Positions 41,481 through 56,364 of a stretch of DNA of 64,000 nucleotides are shown one piece after another. The DNA is from Chrysomallon squamiferum (lineage: Eukaryota > Mollusca > Gastropoda > Neomphalida > Peltospiridae), in the NCBI GenBank assembly GCA_012295275.1, contig CM022665.1, positions 19,076,650 to 19,140,649 of the forward strand, in the 5' to 3' direction. A program made the translations under genes and the position numbers. The notes below the pieces were generated by a model, which was given only the letters and a program-made list of their open reading frames with translations, did not search any database and had not been told where the DNA came from. Positions within the stretch are counted from its first letter, which is position 1, and the number at the start of each line of letters is the position of its first letter.

Positions 41481-44415
41481 ACTTACAAACACAAATTTTA
41501 TGAAATGCGAATATCATTACTCCTAGACAGATTATTACAAGTTTTAGCTGAATAAAACACAATAAGACTTGCTTTACTTTTTGTAATAACAGCTTTCCTC
41601 TGCGAACAATGTTTAGCTGTTAGCCTGTTACTCTAAATGACTGCATTAATTATGTACCAACAGAAAATATTTTCTTGATGCTTATCAGAATATGTGTCTT
41701 CTTGTTTAAGATTAGAAACACAAAAAAATTATTTTGTCAGTCTAGCTAACTGATCTTCTTTAAATCTATCTATGTATGTATGTATGTATATAATTATATG
41801 GATAGTAATTGCAACTTTGTGAAAAAAAAAGAGAAAGTGCGGTGACCTTTGAAATGATGGGAAAACAATAATAATTAAAAAAAAAAAGGTTACAGAAACT
41901 GCGCTTGAAAAAAAATGTTAATGAACAAAATCTACTCGATAAATTCATGTTCCCTGTCACAAGGTAATTCAAATAGCAAAGGTCAGTGTTACCGTACCTA
42001 CAAAATGAATTATCATTAATTCAGGAAAGAAGATTTTTATTTCAAATCCTGGAAGCTATCGATAGACTACACCGAACAGTACGAACATCAGCAGGAACGG
42101 ATGTATTTTTTTCAGAGAATAGAGAGAACACTGTAACTGTACTGGATTTATTTCAAAATATTCCTTGTGCACCCAACCAGACCCACTGTGACCTTCGTAT
42201 TGTTTAATAATAACATTGTTTTCAAATTTAATACAATTATCGTACTAAATAATGAAAGACTAGAAGAATTCAATGGTGGTCAATTAGCTTGTAAAACATT
42301 TGATATAAACATTATTATTATCATTGTTACTTGATTGTCATCATTATCCTTATCAATATCATCATCATTATCATTATAATGAATAGATATGGTTGTGCAT
42401 TTGTTTGCTTCTGCGTATCGAATACAAATACACAGCACGAAAACAATCTGTATTTATTAATATACAATAAAATACAGCCATTCTACACCAATCATGAGGA
42501 TATTAGTTTACTGTCTTTCAAGACGCAAATCTGACTCGGTCTATAAAAAAACAACGGGCGCTGCTTAATGGTGAAACAAAGTTTAATGAAATACGACATA
42601 AATATCGGCGGTTATTATTTGAAAGAGCTGTTGTGATTCAAGTACCATCACCTTTCTAAATGATGGCTTCCAAATGCCATTAAGTCAGTTTCTGAGTGGT
42701 TGGTGGAAACATTAGCTCTTTTTCTGTTTACGCGTATTAGTTTGAAGGCGAAGAGTTTCAGTTTTTATTTTATTTTTCTAATCTTTCTTTTTATTGGAAG
42801 AAATTATTTATATCACTAATTTATTAATTTAATAATAGTAATAGTAGTAATAATAAGAATTATAATAATAATAATAATAATAAATTAAGTGATGTGTTCT
42901 TTTGAAATTATAGTAGTTGTTTGAAGATAGCCAAATGTAAAAATGACATTAGATATGGACATTTAAATACAAAACAAGACAGTTTCAGAAAGCTCGACAC
43001 CCAAAATAAAGAGTGAACTATGAAAAAAAATGTTAGTTATTATAATGAAAAGAAAATATTCATCCATTAGCTTTCTTGTTTAAACAGTTTCTACTTTTCT
43101 CTCTCTTTTTTTTTTTTTTTTTTTTTGAGATGATTTATTAAGGCGAACATGTGAGTTATTTTCAAATATATTTTATGAACGTTATAAATGTTTTATGGGC
43201 AGAGCGATTACATCATATCTGATTGCAATGGGTCAATATATCTTTTATACAGAAAATCTCCTTCGCTATCTTTAATGTATCTAACAAACGCTAATTAAAA
43301 AGTACCTTAATAACATAAGCAAAATATGAAAAGTCAACCTATTTCACTCTTTCAATATAATTATACGAAAAATTATTTTATATAACATCATGTTTTTGTT
43401 CTGTAAAATAAAATATTGAAAAACTAACTGTTTAACGCTTCGCTTAAGATACGTTTTATATTACGCAAATTAAGAAAATGCATGAGAATGAAGATTTTAT
43501 TTTTGTGACCACCTCTAGTAGGTCCAAACATTTTTATGTAGCAATGAAATTAAATAGCCTTGGAGTAGTGGATCTAGAATATTTTGAATGGGGTTTTATT
43601 GAAAGGATTTAACTTAGTTTGGGCTCCGAAAGTAAACAGATTTAGATTTTAAACCTGCAGTCTGCATTTAGTGGTGGAATAGTGTCAAGTTTGGATTGTT
43701 CATTGTAAGAGACATTGTCATCCTGTAGGGCAACATTAGACAGACAGAGCAGGCTGCAACTAATGCCAATTGGAATGTATATTCATTTTCATTTTAACAT
43801 GACACTGTCCTAAAAAAATGTTTTTTGTTTGTTTTACTGCTGGTGTACACTGATATCAATTCAAGTCTTAAATTCTGGAAGCAAATTTGCATTACTGGTG
43901 CAGTGCCTTTTCTCGGCAAAACATTTTACGAAAAATAATGTATTATGAAAAATACCTTTAGAACTTGTCCAGACGCAAAAGAAAAGTTTCAATATTTTGG
44001 CTTAATCTATTTTACGAACTTCTTGCTTTCAAATGATGAACTGATTTTGTGCCTCATCTAAAACCTATTAATATCTTTTTGTTCTGTCAAATGAATCAAA
44101 TAAAGTTAGTTGTATATATTTGGCAGATGTTTTGTGATGGGATAAGTTCGGTCATATGGTTGCTATTGATTAATAAAAATGACATCCAGCTGCTCGCTGA
44201 TGTTTTTTATACGTCAGTATTGCTCATTTATAAACATGCCAGCGAATACTTGCAGCCAATTTGATTACAATTAACTGACTTCCGCAGTCTCCGTTGAATT
44301 AATGTCCTCTTTATAATAACCTTGATTACTCCTGTTTCTAGCAGTTCCGAGATTATCTGAGCGATATCCACCGCGTGTAGAGTAATGTTTATGTGCATGA
44401 TTCTGTATAAATGCG

Positions 44416-44465
44416 CATTTGTATGTATGTATGTACGAATGTATGTATGTATGTATGCATGTGTG
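44416..44465. repeat. (TATG)n microsatellite
   Basis: TATG units with one interruption. A second TATG tract lies at 44638-44675. Confidence 0.85.
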
Positions 44466-46072
44466 TACTTGTGTTCTGTCTATTTCTCTAGTGGATAGAT
44501 AGAATTACTGATTTTTTTAGATTGCTGTCAATTTAGTTTTTAAAATCTTTGGCAGGAGGTCATAAAAGCACCTTTTTAACCTAGACTAAGTCTTAGTAAA
44601 ACATTCACGATATTTGATGCTGTGGGACCCGTGTCAGCATGTATGTATGTATGTATGTATGTATGCATGTATGTATTATCCATGTCTATCTTTATTTCTC
44701 TGTGTGTATTTACGTACATTCATATAAATTCATTAATAACCACACGTAAATTTTAGTGCAGATTGCTTTTGTTATTTTCTTAACGTATTTTTCATGTTAG
44801 TTTAAAATTATTGTTATTCCTATAAATATCTAAACTGATACAGATTAAACAGTTCATAGGTTTCTAAAGTTTCATACATTCTTTATCAGTTTTTTTAACC
44901 TGTTTTTTCAACCTGTGTTTTCGAACTTCTATCATACATATCGAACTAAGAATCTGTTCTACGAGTAACATTTTCCTAACCAAATTCATTTAAACTACTC
45001 TTCAAAGGAAACTTTCTATACAGCTGACTAGCGACTTCGGGAAGTATAATATTTCATCAAACTATCGCTCAGAATTTTTCATCTTGTTCCAGGTTGCAGG
45101 GTGAAGGAACCGAAGTGCCGATAAGTTCTGATATTCATTTTTTTTTTTTCGTTCCGATAAGAACATTCCTTTGGCATTGAAATATTGATGAAACGCTAAC
45201 AAACACTGATAAAAACGTTCGATTACGTGATTTTTGTTACTGCAAGATATCATCAAACAAGTCACTGGCTTCCAATAACTTTCTCAACAGCTTATCTACA
45301 GATTCGTTTCTTTTTAAGTTTTTAATGTTAAACTAAAACCTGAAAAATATAATTAGTTATTATCTTCCAGTGAGATGTTAGAGCACAAAAATATTTGAAT
45401 AAGGAAATAAAGCATCCAGTCTTCAATTTATAAATCTTTTTTTTTTACTCTTAATAGAGTTTACTGTGAAGCTATAGGTCTAGAGTCTTTTATTAACATT
45501 AGAATGCCACCCATTATAAGATTTATAAACAAAATTAAAGATCAGTGGCAAATCTAAGATGAAGCTGGTAGCCACTTTAGGGTAACAAATGCAAAATGTT
45601 TGTCATATTTCTATGAGAGAACTGCAGAAGTACGCCAGGGAATTCCAGCCAAGACAGGGAACAAGGAGGCTTTTTTCTCTCTCACTTAATTATATCTAGT
45701 CAGTAGCACGAACAAGATTTTGATACTGCTGTCCTCCACACTTCAGTAATTTAACGACTTGTCTAGAGTTAATTAAGAAAACAAACCCACGAAAAACATA
45801 ATTAAGTTTAATCAATAATCAACCGACATTTCATCAATATATTTATATTTTATTGTTATTATTATTATTATTTTTATTATTATTATTTTTTTGGTATCTG
45901 CAGATTCGAACAGTAAAACTTTTTTTTTTTTTTGGAATATGCCAAACCATAGAATGTATAACTTTTTTGTTGTTTAATTCTATTTTCGCCTTTCATTGTC
46001 AATTTTGATTTTCTTTTCGTTGAAATTTTATTTTTTTATTTCATTTACTTTTTTCCTCTTTGATTCGGTTTA

Positions 46073-46075
<3 letters not shown>

Positions 46076-46107
<32 letters not shown>

Positions 46108-46175
46108 TTATTATTATTATTTTTTTATTTTATTATTATTATTATTTTTTTATTATTATTATTAATTTTTTTTTA
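46076..46175. repeat. Poly-T followed by (ATT)n
   Basis: About 29 T, then mixed ATT/TTTA units. Confidence 0.9.
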
Positions 46176-46618
46176 TAATGAAACTGTAGGATAGCTTCAA
46201 ACATTTAATCGATTACAGACGAAAGATGCTGAAAACTTGTACATGTTGCGGGCATATGTGCTTCTCTCCTGATTGAAGGATGATGATGATGATGATGATG
46301 ATGATTATTACTACCACTATTTATTTGTTTGGTGTGAGAAACTATGAAAATATAAACTAATAGATATAAGAACGTCTTCATGATGTAGTACATGTTATTT
46401 AATTATTAGTGTCGTAGATGGACGTAGTACTTCTCAGTCAGTGTCATAACTGTTAAAACGTACGAACATAAATTACAGGTAATATAATTATTTGTATATC
46501 AAATTTTTTTATGTATGCAAATAGAATTATACGGCTGATTCTACACTAACGGTTTTGTATTTATTTTAATTCAAATGAAAAACTTCTCTTCTGAAACTAA
46601 TTATCTGTTTTATTTCCC

Positions 46619-46655
<37 letters not shown>

Positions 46656-47137
46656 CAAAAAAACATAGCTTCAAAACAAATCTTTATTATCATTCTGAAA
46701 ATCTTTTTGTTTTTAATGCATAGGGAGTTAGTTTGAATGTGACACATCATTAGTTAACACAAATTATTTTTACCATTTCGTGACCATTAATGTGTTTGCA
46801 CCCAATTGCTGCATGCGGTGAACTAGCTTTATGTCTGTTTACACATTATGACGAACATTTCAAAGAAAGTCTGCAAACTTCACGTTTCTATTTGTGCAGA
46901 ATGCTTGTGTCGTCTGCTGCAGTTACTTTTAGAGAGTACAACGAATAGAGACGAGAGAGTGTTTTGCACATTTCAAACTCGCTGCAAATAGCAGCGCGTA
47001 CACAAGTCTTTAGCCAGTGAAGTTTAACCAGTGCACCACTGTGTTTTTCTTTCGTATTTTCCCCAAAACAAACCTTTGATGATGGTGCTGTTAAATAAAT
47101 AAATAAATAAACATGTTCATAAAATATTTAGAAATAT

Positions 47138-47163
47138 CTTGATATATATATATATATATCAAG
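47138..47163. repeat. Short perfect palindrome over an (AT)n run
   Basis: CTTGATAT at the left and ATATCAAG at the right close a 26-bp perfect palindrome around AT repeats. Confidence 0.85.
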
Positions 47164-48598
47164 TTTCAACCCCTTAATAAATTAATAGATTGTATTACTG
47201 GTCGTTTTATGCTCTGTGACTTTTCTCAGTACGGAATCGTACCATGATATCCTTTTAACGCATGTCTGAAATTACGAAGTAAAAATTTCAAGAACATGAA
47301 ATAGATGAACCAAAGTAAATTAGTTCATTTAATGAGTATTACCTGTTTAGTTGCCTTGTAATATAGCATACAAACAAATCACTGTATGAAACTAGTCTAG
47401 AAAATATATTATCTAAGTAGAAACTAATATACTTTATACACATTCTGTTTGAGTAAAGTATTTGAAATGGCTTGCAGAACATGATTTGTGAAAATACTTA
47501 ACAAAATCTGCCTAAAGTACATTAGTTAATGAAGAAGATGCACAGATGAGTTGTAGATGTTATTGTGACAACTTAGAAAGCATTTTAAACATTTTCCCAC
47601 ATGTTTAGGTACTCTACTAAGTCTTTTTTAATTACAGAAAGCAAAACACAAACAGATCTTAAAAAACTACTACATTATTTACTACAAAAACAGTACTATC
47701 AGCAACTGCTGAAACAACAATGGCATCAAGAGCACTAAATGTATGGCAACAGATACTGCGGAACTTCTGTGATAGCACTGTTGAAACTGAAAACTGTTAT
47801 AGTAATTATTGCCTTCATATGGTACCAATCAAATATTAACGGTGGGTTATTTGCGACTTCCAGTGAAAACGTAAAGATAATTATTTGTATGTATAATGAG
47901 GCCATTTTAATTAATAATGGCATATGAATATATTTGTGTTTACTGATAATCTTTATAGTTTAAAGTGTATTGTAGCTTATAAAAAAAAAAATTGTTGTTG
48001 TTTCCTTTGCTGCTAGCGCTGGCAGCTTGTCAACATCAGAGAGGATTTCCCAGTAACTTTGCTATTTACCTAAACCTGATAAAAGAAACAAATATTTGAC
48101 GATCCGTAGCGAACACTGGCTAAAGTGAAAAGAAACGTTTATTTGATTAGACCGGCTAAAAATGTCCTTAGGCGTTTTATATGATTTTTGTTTTTTATAT
48201 AAGTAAGAAATAACAACAATAATAATAACAATATATATATATAAGAAAAAAATTATTATCAAGATCATCAAAATCTAAACCACAAGACGCCAGACGCCTT
48301 GTGTAAACTTATTAAAATAACGATAATAATAATTTAAAAAAAAATTTAATCTATAAATCAGATCCTAGGAGAAAGCAAAAAAAGATGAAAGATAGAAAAA
48401 ATTTCACTCGTGGTTAATTCAAATCCATCCGTCTAGACCACTACGTTCACGTTTGAAGCTAATAGTATTTCGAAATTTCTAGAAATGTGTGAATGAATGA
48501 AAGTTTAACAGCATTTCATCATACAAATGAAACGGAAAAAAAATTACTGAAATTTCTATAAAAGTAAATCTATGATGATAGTGCGGATGGTGATAAAG

Positions 48599-48656
<58 letters not shown>

Positions 48657-48663
48657 TAATAAT
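48599..48663. repeat. (ATA)n microsatellite
   Basis: About 18 AAT units, then AAAAT. Confidence 0.95.
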
Positions 48664-51035
48664 GGAATATAATATATCATTTTGTTAGAATAATAACGTA
48701 TTGTAGCAGTTGGAAGCAATCAACGTATATTCATTCTAGTCGAAGATGAAATAGATAAATATCGTTTTTAATCAACTGTTTGATTAATAATGCTCAAAAG
48801 AGAAAAATGTTTCGCTTAAATATATTGGTTGTTTATTTAACCAGATAACTGAATTAGTTTAATAATACCACAAAAGGAAAAAAAAAAAAAAAGAAAGAAA
48901 ACCAAACTAGCTGCATCATCTAGTTAATTTTAGTTAATTTCCTCTACGATATAAGATAAGATGTGTTGTAAAATACATAATTCAGTCACTATTTGTTTTC
49001 AAAAACCAGGAGAGTGGGGAAAAACTTATTTTGATTTCGAAGGAGAGTTTTGTTTTTTAAAACGACAGACGAAGAGCTTTTGTCACCAAGCATATGGTAC
49101 AGTTTCCGAATGTTGTGGACATTACTCATATTTATGTTTTTATTTTTTAAATATAGCGGATACAAAAAATAAAAAAATAAAATAAAAAATAAATAATAAA
49201 TAATAAAAAATACAAACTGTTATTTTTTTTTTTTTTTTTTCTGATCTTTTTTTTCCTGTTTTCATTTTGTTGATGTTACTGGATCACATCCATGTTATTT
49301 CGTTTTCAGCTTACCTAGATTATAAAATTATAGTATTTAAAAAAAATAATATTATGTTGTTGTTGTTGTTGTTGTTTTCTAAATCGATGTGATTTTATAC
49401 GGGCGCGGAAAAAAGAACGTCGAAGCAAGCAGATATGTTTGAAAATTGTCACAAAAAATTTGAATCCACTGAAAAGTTAGCCGAGTTCATTGTCGTCACC
49501 GAGCAGGATGGTGTAGGCGTTTTCACAAAACTCTCGCTTTCTTCTAGTTATTTGGGATATGTGGCAACAACACCACTTCCTGAACTAATTTATACAGTAT
49601 ATCTCTAATTTGCTGTTAACGATGAGAGAGAAACTGACCGTAAAATTGTCTGTAACAGCGAGCAAACGTAACAAGTAATTTATTTACACCTGACACGTCC
49701 AAGTTTTTCACTTGACTGTATCAGATTTCAAACTGAATCAAAAGTGTGTGATTCTGTATTATGTCACTTGTTTTAATTGTAAAGAGATGACAAAATTAAT
49801 TGTAAATCAATATTTAAAGAACTCTTACGTCACTGGTTACAGCAATATACATTTAAGAAGCTGATATATATATATAGGTTTTGAGAAAAAAGGCGTACAT
49901 AAACGACACACATTCTCTTACACAAACATACAGACAGATACGACATTATGAATACTTACAAATATATCACTTCAGAACATACTCTTTTATGCACAAATAT
50001 GGGGCGAATTCAGGATTCAAAGAAGAAGAGCAAGGTCATTCAGATTAAGTTAATTTCATTACAAAAAAGCAGGGAAAAAAAGAGAAAACAAAAGGTAAAC
50101 AAACACACACACACAAAAACAAAACAAGAAAGAAAGAAAATAAAACAAATACAAAAAAAAAAAAAAAAAAAAAAAAAACGCGGTAAAGTGCATTAAGCAT
50201 CAAAGGAATACGTTATGATACAGATGATTTATGAATTTAAGTGATTATGTCTTTAACTTGTACACTGATGGTACAAAACCTGATGGCACTGGTAATATGG
50301 GCAAGGATTCTACAAACAGGCTCTAACAACGTATAATCTGTCTCTCAAAGAAAAGCAGTATCTAATCAGAAGAATTTTGTCTCGGGCCATTCACCTCATG
50401 GAATAGTTAATCACTATGTTCATTTGCATCACTATAGTTTGACAAAATGGATTATTCTGGAGATTTTCGTTGCAGCCAAACTCATTAACAGAACGGGCAC
50501 ATGCTCTTTATAGTGATATGCATTCCAATTCTAACATGCTAATAGCATATAAATGTTCTTATTAAGAACACGTGATGTTTTTAGCCCAGATGTGTAGATA
50601 TACTAATTTGATCTGTGTCCAGGTCCATATCACGACATAGCCAGCCGGATGAATTACTCACTAACATCTGTAACATACGTTACTGCCAATACGCCATGAT
50701 GGATTCTTGGTTGAATTTCAGTAAGTACGTTTAAGAAGTCCAAAAATAGCAGAATCGACGTCAGAAATTGTTTTTGGCTTTATCGATATGCACCCATCAA
50801 CGCTTTAAATTAATATATGCTATTTAAATTGTTCAATGATAACTTCCTAGTAAAAAAAACAAAAAAAAACTTGAATTTTAATTTTTTTTTCAATTAAAAT
50901 CTGAAATACCAAGTCTGTGGATCCTTTTATCTGATTCCACAAAATAATTTTTTATTTTTTTTTACTTTTTTACTCTGCGTGTATTCAAATTTTAAGACAA
51001 GAAATATTTCATTTATTTCTTCTCATTGTAATTAA

Positions 51036-51114
51036 AAAAATAAAAAATAAAATAAAATAAAATAAATAAATAATAATAATAATAATAATAATAACAATAA
51101 TAATAATAATAATT
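51036..51114. repeat. (AAAAT)n/(AAT)n compound tract
   Basis: AAAAT units pass into AAAT and then AAT units, with one AAC. Confidence 0.9.
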
Positions 51115-54100
51115 TATTACCAGCACTTTCTGCTTATCAGTTATTGAAAAAAGCAGCAAAATGTCCACGTTTTCGTTACATTAACTACAGCTCTTTAGAT
51201 GAAAACTTTACGGACGAAGAGTAATTAACCCACTGTACTTCACACAAATTATCTTTGTCCTTATTAGCAACGAGTGGATCTTCATACATAAATTATCTGT
51301 CGACACACAGCAGCAGAAGAAACAATCTGACAGAGCAAAACGATAGTTTTTCGGCTGACTACACTCATTACAGTTAGTTCTTCCAAACAACAGACAGTCC
51401 TGGTGTTAAAAGGTTTTTCTAATTATCTAATGGTCTTCTGACTTCTAGAATCTGTGTGAGTCTGCCATAAACAAACGATGTGTTTCCGTTATAAGACACT
51501 TGGAAGTTGGACTGCCTGTCATGTTTTCACACATCGTCCTTACAAATCACTTAACGTGATCTTTGTTTTCTCACATTCGCCGTCTAATACCAAACAGGTA
51601 GAAATACGCACATTGATCGTCGCTCTCAACTTGAATTAGTTCACGGATTCACTGGGTTGTGAACAATATACACATTTTCATCGTGTCGTTTCGTCCACCA
51701 TCGTTTCACATAAAATCATTTTTGTTTCCATTTTCAATAACAAACGATGCTCTAAGAGGTGAAAAGGGTTTGTCTTACATTAATCACTTAAACAGATACA
51801 AAACCAGAAATAAAACAAATATGCTGTTATATTTAGTTATCCATTTTATATTCATTATATATATATATATATTGTATTAGTTTCGCCCTAAGCCAAAAAT
51901 AACAAAATGCTATTTAAAACACAGAAGTTATAAGACGCTATCAATAATACTTTTTTTCTAGAATTTTTATGATAATGTTTCATAAATGCATGCGCGGAAG
52001 TGCACACAAACTCACATTAATGTTGAAACTAACATTTTAATACAAAGATTTTCCCGTTGTATACGCAGAGTTGCATACATCTGCACTCGGTAAACCTTGA
52101 GCACTGCAAACTGAGATTACATGAGTACCTCTCTGTATTTTCGAGTAGACATCGAGACAATTATATTCCTGTTTTCGAAACAGGAGAGGTGCGGTAAGGT
52201 GTGTACACGGCTACAAATCCAAAGCAAATAAATATCAAAATAATCATTCTCCTAACGTTTGGTTCTAAAGATAATAAATATAGCAGTTGGAAAGACCTGA
52301 AAAGAATTTTCTAAAGAAGATAACAATGAAATTAAATTATATTAATAATTGTAAATATAAAAAAAAATATGTATGTATCTCGAGCGAGGAAGTTAATATG
52401 TGAACACTGCTTATTATTGCATACACTACCTATGGGAAGGTATTTCGAAATGATCCCTTATCGTTTAACTGAAGACCGCATTGCTCTTTCATCATCTCTT
52501 TAATTTTTAATAATCTTATGTATATGTATCGCTACATAAAACTTTCTTTCCATCCCTATGCTTTGATGTTTGGAAAAGGTTATGAGATCCAAATCGGCCG
52601 AAAAGTATTTGTAATTTTATAAAAATATATTAACACGAGAACAAGTTGTTTATTTATGTTTTGTTTATTGCTTTGCCAAGAATCGATCTTCAGACAGACC
52701 ATATCTTTGTGTGTTACATGTTGTAGAGTAAAAATAACTGTAGCAGTGATAATAAATGTTAGGGTGATAACAGTAGTAGGAGTAGTAATAACAAGAATGG
52801 TAGTAGTAAGACGAAAATTACTAGTATTTCTCATATTAATGATACTATTAATACTATGCAATAAAACGAAGTGTGTGAATATGAAATAATAAATTGGCCG
52901 TTAGATGGTATCGGGTTATGATGGTCGTAAAGTAGAAAATCACTTGATGTATTGCAGCAACAGAACATATTTCTGTCATCGTAAAGATGGTGATAGATCA
53001 GAAACTGTATAGCGTAGGTGGATTTGTTGTTATCTTTTCAGTGATAGGTTTGTCATTTATATATTAATATAAGATATAACCACTCAGTTCATCCTTTCAT
53101 CTATGAGTCTTTCCTCTGATATAGCTGTTCTTCTATCGTTCTTCTTTAGCTATTCCACCCATCATTTTACACGTCATTTGTTTTAAGCGTCCATTCAGCC
53201 ACTAAAACTGCTCATCATCGGTTCATCCATTTATAAATTCAAAAATTCAGTATTTGACTATAAGCTAAAAAAGGCCTCAGTCAGAAATGACGTCTCTGAA
53301 TTTCAGTGCACTTATTATTTTCCGTCAGCACTTGTTAATTAGATCCATATATTTTTTTTTAAATCTTAGGGCTTCACTAAATCTAAATGCTGATCAGTCA
53401 TCGTTTTATAAAACTGACAGAACTAAAATCCGATTTCAAGGAATACTTTGTTGATGACCTTGTTTTCAAACGGCCGGAAAGTATCTGCCATTAATTGCAT
53501 GTTACGAGTGGCTAATTCTAAGAGTACATTTTCTAGAGTGTACTCTGCAGTCTTTTTAATGCACCGAACTGTTTTAAGTATTGTTATTGTCTAGCAACAC
53601 CACGCTTTCCTGGTCCATGTTTCTATGTGATAACCTGCCTGTTTCAACATAAATATATAGCACTTTAAACAATCGCAAATATACCAGTACAACAATCTCT
53701 TCATTTGCAGGTTCTCAAAAGTGATTTTCATTTTGAAAAATACAAGGTTGACTCCTAACTACAACTGTAGATCTTTTTATCCTGATTTCAGTGACACAGT
53801 TGTCAGTCAAACAAATCTCGATTTTTGAGAGCCCGTTTTGAAGCGAAATTGTCTCTGACAAAGTTTATTTTATAACTCTGCAAAGTATATTTATATTGAT
53901 CTTTGAAGTCAGAGTTGGTCAAATCATTCATTAGCGCAAGATAAAAAAAAACAATAATAATTAAAAACTTTGAAAATTCATAGCACTTTTTTAAATGTAC
54001 TACTAAAATATTTGTTTATACCAAGTAAAAAAATATATATGATAAAATGAATTTAGAAGGGATAAATTAAAAAATCAGTTTTTTTTAGTGTCGAGGTACA

Positions 54101-55824
54101 ATGTTAGTTCTAGTAAAGGCTATAAAATAATAAAGAAAACTTATTGAATACTGAAAATGGGGCTGGCTCATAGCGCTTTCTACGAGTGTATATTAAGAGA
54201 ACATGAACCAAACTAGATGAAAAATGAATTACAATGTAATGGTACTTAAAAAATTTGCAAGTTTTGTGATATGAATGTAAATGGAGCAGAAGCTGAATTT
54301 CTGTTGAATAGGATGTAAGAAGTAACTTTTGAAAAGTTGTTTCTAAGAACCAGATCTGAATGTAGCGGTGGATTCGATGAAGTAAATATCAAACCTAACA
54401 CGAAAAGACTGAATAAAGAAATTTGTACTGAATGATACATGTTATTATTTATTATCTAATGCAGTATGTCTTGAACCAAAATATAACATAGCAGGCTTAG
54501 TTTTTCCCACTAACACAAATTAAACATACTTATTCTGTCATTAGTTGCAATGTTATTTATAAGGCGTTGCTACAGATAAATCAAACAAATAACTAAATAC
54601 TACTGAATCACAAATGAGAAGGCTATTTTTAATTCACAGCCACATTTGAGAAACGTGACCATATATGTTTTCGCTTTCTCAGGCATCAGAAATAAACTGT
54701 TCATAACTTTCAAAGGTTTTGTGCTGAAGGCCTCCAGTAAACAGACTGTAACTGCTGAGAACTGGTGTGCCCAAATAACACTGATGACTTGTTAACCAAG
54801 GTTGAAGACACTCAGATAACGAATACGTAACCGATTCCAATGTTATTTCAACCCCTATTTAATCACTTCAGTTTTATGCGGTTAAATCGACGTCTTATGA
54901 AACGAACGATCATTTTGCTCACAAACAGAATTCAGCAGATTCGTGTTATGGAGAATCGGCTTCAGTGGCCATGACTTAAGGAGTGGTTCGACAGAAAACA
55001 CGATCTGGTTTCGTCTCTCCTAAGTAAAGAGGGTGTTAGCAATACTTTCTTTAAGCTTCGTTTTTAATGATTTTTAAAAGATGAAATGTTTCGTTGTTGT
55101 CGGTATCGTTTTGAAAGACGTCTGTTTCTCGGAAATAGTCAAGACACTTTACATAGTTTTTTCATCAAGGCCTTCAAATATTTTCGGGTGACAAACACAA
55201 ATAAAGATGAAATATCCAACTTTCATTTACTCGAGGCTATTTATAATGAAGAAAGCTCGTAGAGCTAATCCCGTGAACGTAAAACGTATTGTATGAACAA
55301 TATTCGCGAAACACAGTTGGAGAAACATAATGTCATGGCCGCTACCCCTAGGTACTTCCGACAGAGATTACATTTTTAATTTTTTTTAATTTTTTGACAA
55401 CACAAGGTAACTGTTGTCCAAAAATACAAAAATAAAACTCATGAAACTTTTATTCAGATAGGACTTGAAACAGAGAATAAAGTGAGAAAAAGAGAGGTCC
55501 ATACAGTATGGCAAACCAAAAATAGAGGCGCTTTAGTATTCCTACTATTATAAACAAAAGTAAAATATTCTCGGCGCCTTTTTAACACAAGATGCATTTA
55601 CATACAGACAATACCCAAAATACATGTTTCTATTCTAGTTTTTCTTTTTTGATTTTCCTTAATGTTTGTTTGTTTGTTTGTTTTAAGTAGATTTTTATTT
55701 TATATAATTTATCTGATTTTAATCATATAGAAATAAACGTTTTATTTCCAGTGTGACTAATACTATGACAATATATATATATATATATATATATATTTTT
55801 CATTATTTCTTCTTTTTCTTTCAG

Positions 55825-56364
55825 CTCTACCACCGGACTTATCATCAATCTGGGAAGCTTACCCTTGGAGGTTCGGATTTGGATTCTGCATCACCAAAGC
55901 TTTTGTTTCAGAAATGTCGGCTTATGTTTCTGCTCTTACTATCACGGCCTTCACCATAGAACGCTATGTGGCAATATGCCATCCTCTGAAGGCCCACTCC
56001 TGGTCTTCACTAAAACGCTGTGTTCGAATCATTATCATCATATGGGCCGTTTCCTCGGTCTGTGCCCTGCCTTATCCAATCCATGCACGGTTGTTCTACG
56101 GTGTGCAGAACCCGTTCACGGGTGAAGACTTGCCTGATTCACTTCTCTGTAACATACCTGAAGAGTGGCGGGATGACATGATATTCATGTTCCAGTTCTC
56201 CACATTTGCATTCTTCGTCATTCCCATGGTAGTCATTACTGTCATGTACGTCTTCATCGGCATCACGCTATGGAGCTCAGAGGTGGCCGTCGACGAGAAA
56301 AAGAAAAAGAAATCTTCGGCGGAAGCAACGTCAAAAGCGAGAAGAGCGGTTCTGAGAATGCTGG
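55825..56364 (+). CDS. Exon 2 of the peptide GPCR (end of TM2 to base of TM6)
   Basis: A 540-bp exon encoding residues 134-314, entered after a pyrimidine-rich TTTCAG acceptor. It continues TM2 with ALPPDL and reads through ECL1 with the WEAYPWRFG motif that resembles CAPA/pyrokinin receptors. C155 (3.25) and C242 in ECL2 are the expected disulfide pair. TM3 ends in the D/ERY-type motif IERYVAICHP (E179, R180, Y181). TM4 spans about 200-216, and TM5 about 254-283 with the conserved P267. The third intracellular loop is short and basic, with a KKKKK run at 292-296 and SKARRAVLRML before TM6. The donor G|GTGAAA leaves one base (phase 1). Reading on into the intron gives only an isoleucine-rich run from ATT repeats, so the exon boundary is clear. 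The family call rests on remembered motifs, not on a search. Confidence 0.93.

Noticed and set aside
47735-47927. Overlapping 62-codon frames on both strands
   Set aside because: Short and without known motifs; likely chance.
50240-50330. Possible RNase H fragment (FNLYTDGTKPDGTGNMG on plus strand)
   Set aside because: Only the short YTDGTK piece fits. No further RNase H or reverse transcriptase motif follows before stops.
55753-56125. Two alternative-frame open frames overlapping exon 2
   Set aside because: They are shadows of the GPCR exon. Only the frame with IERYVAICHP joins exons 1 and 3.
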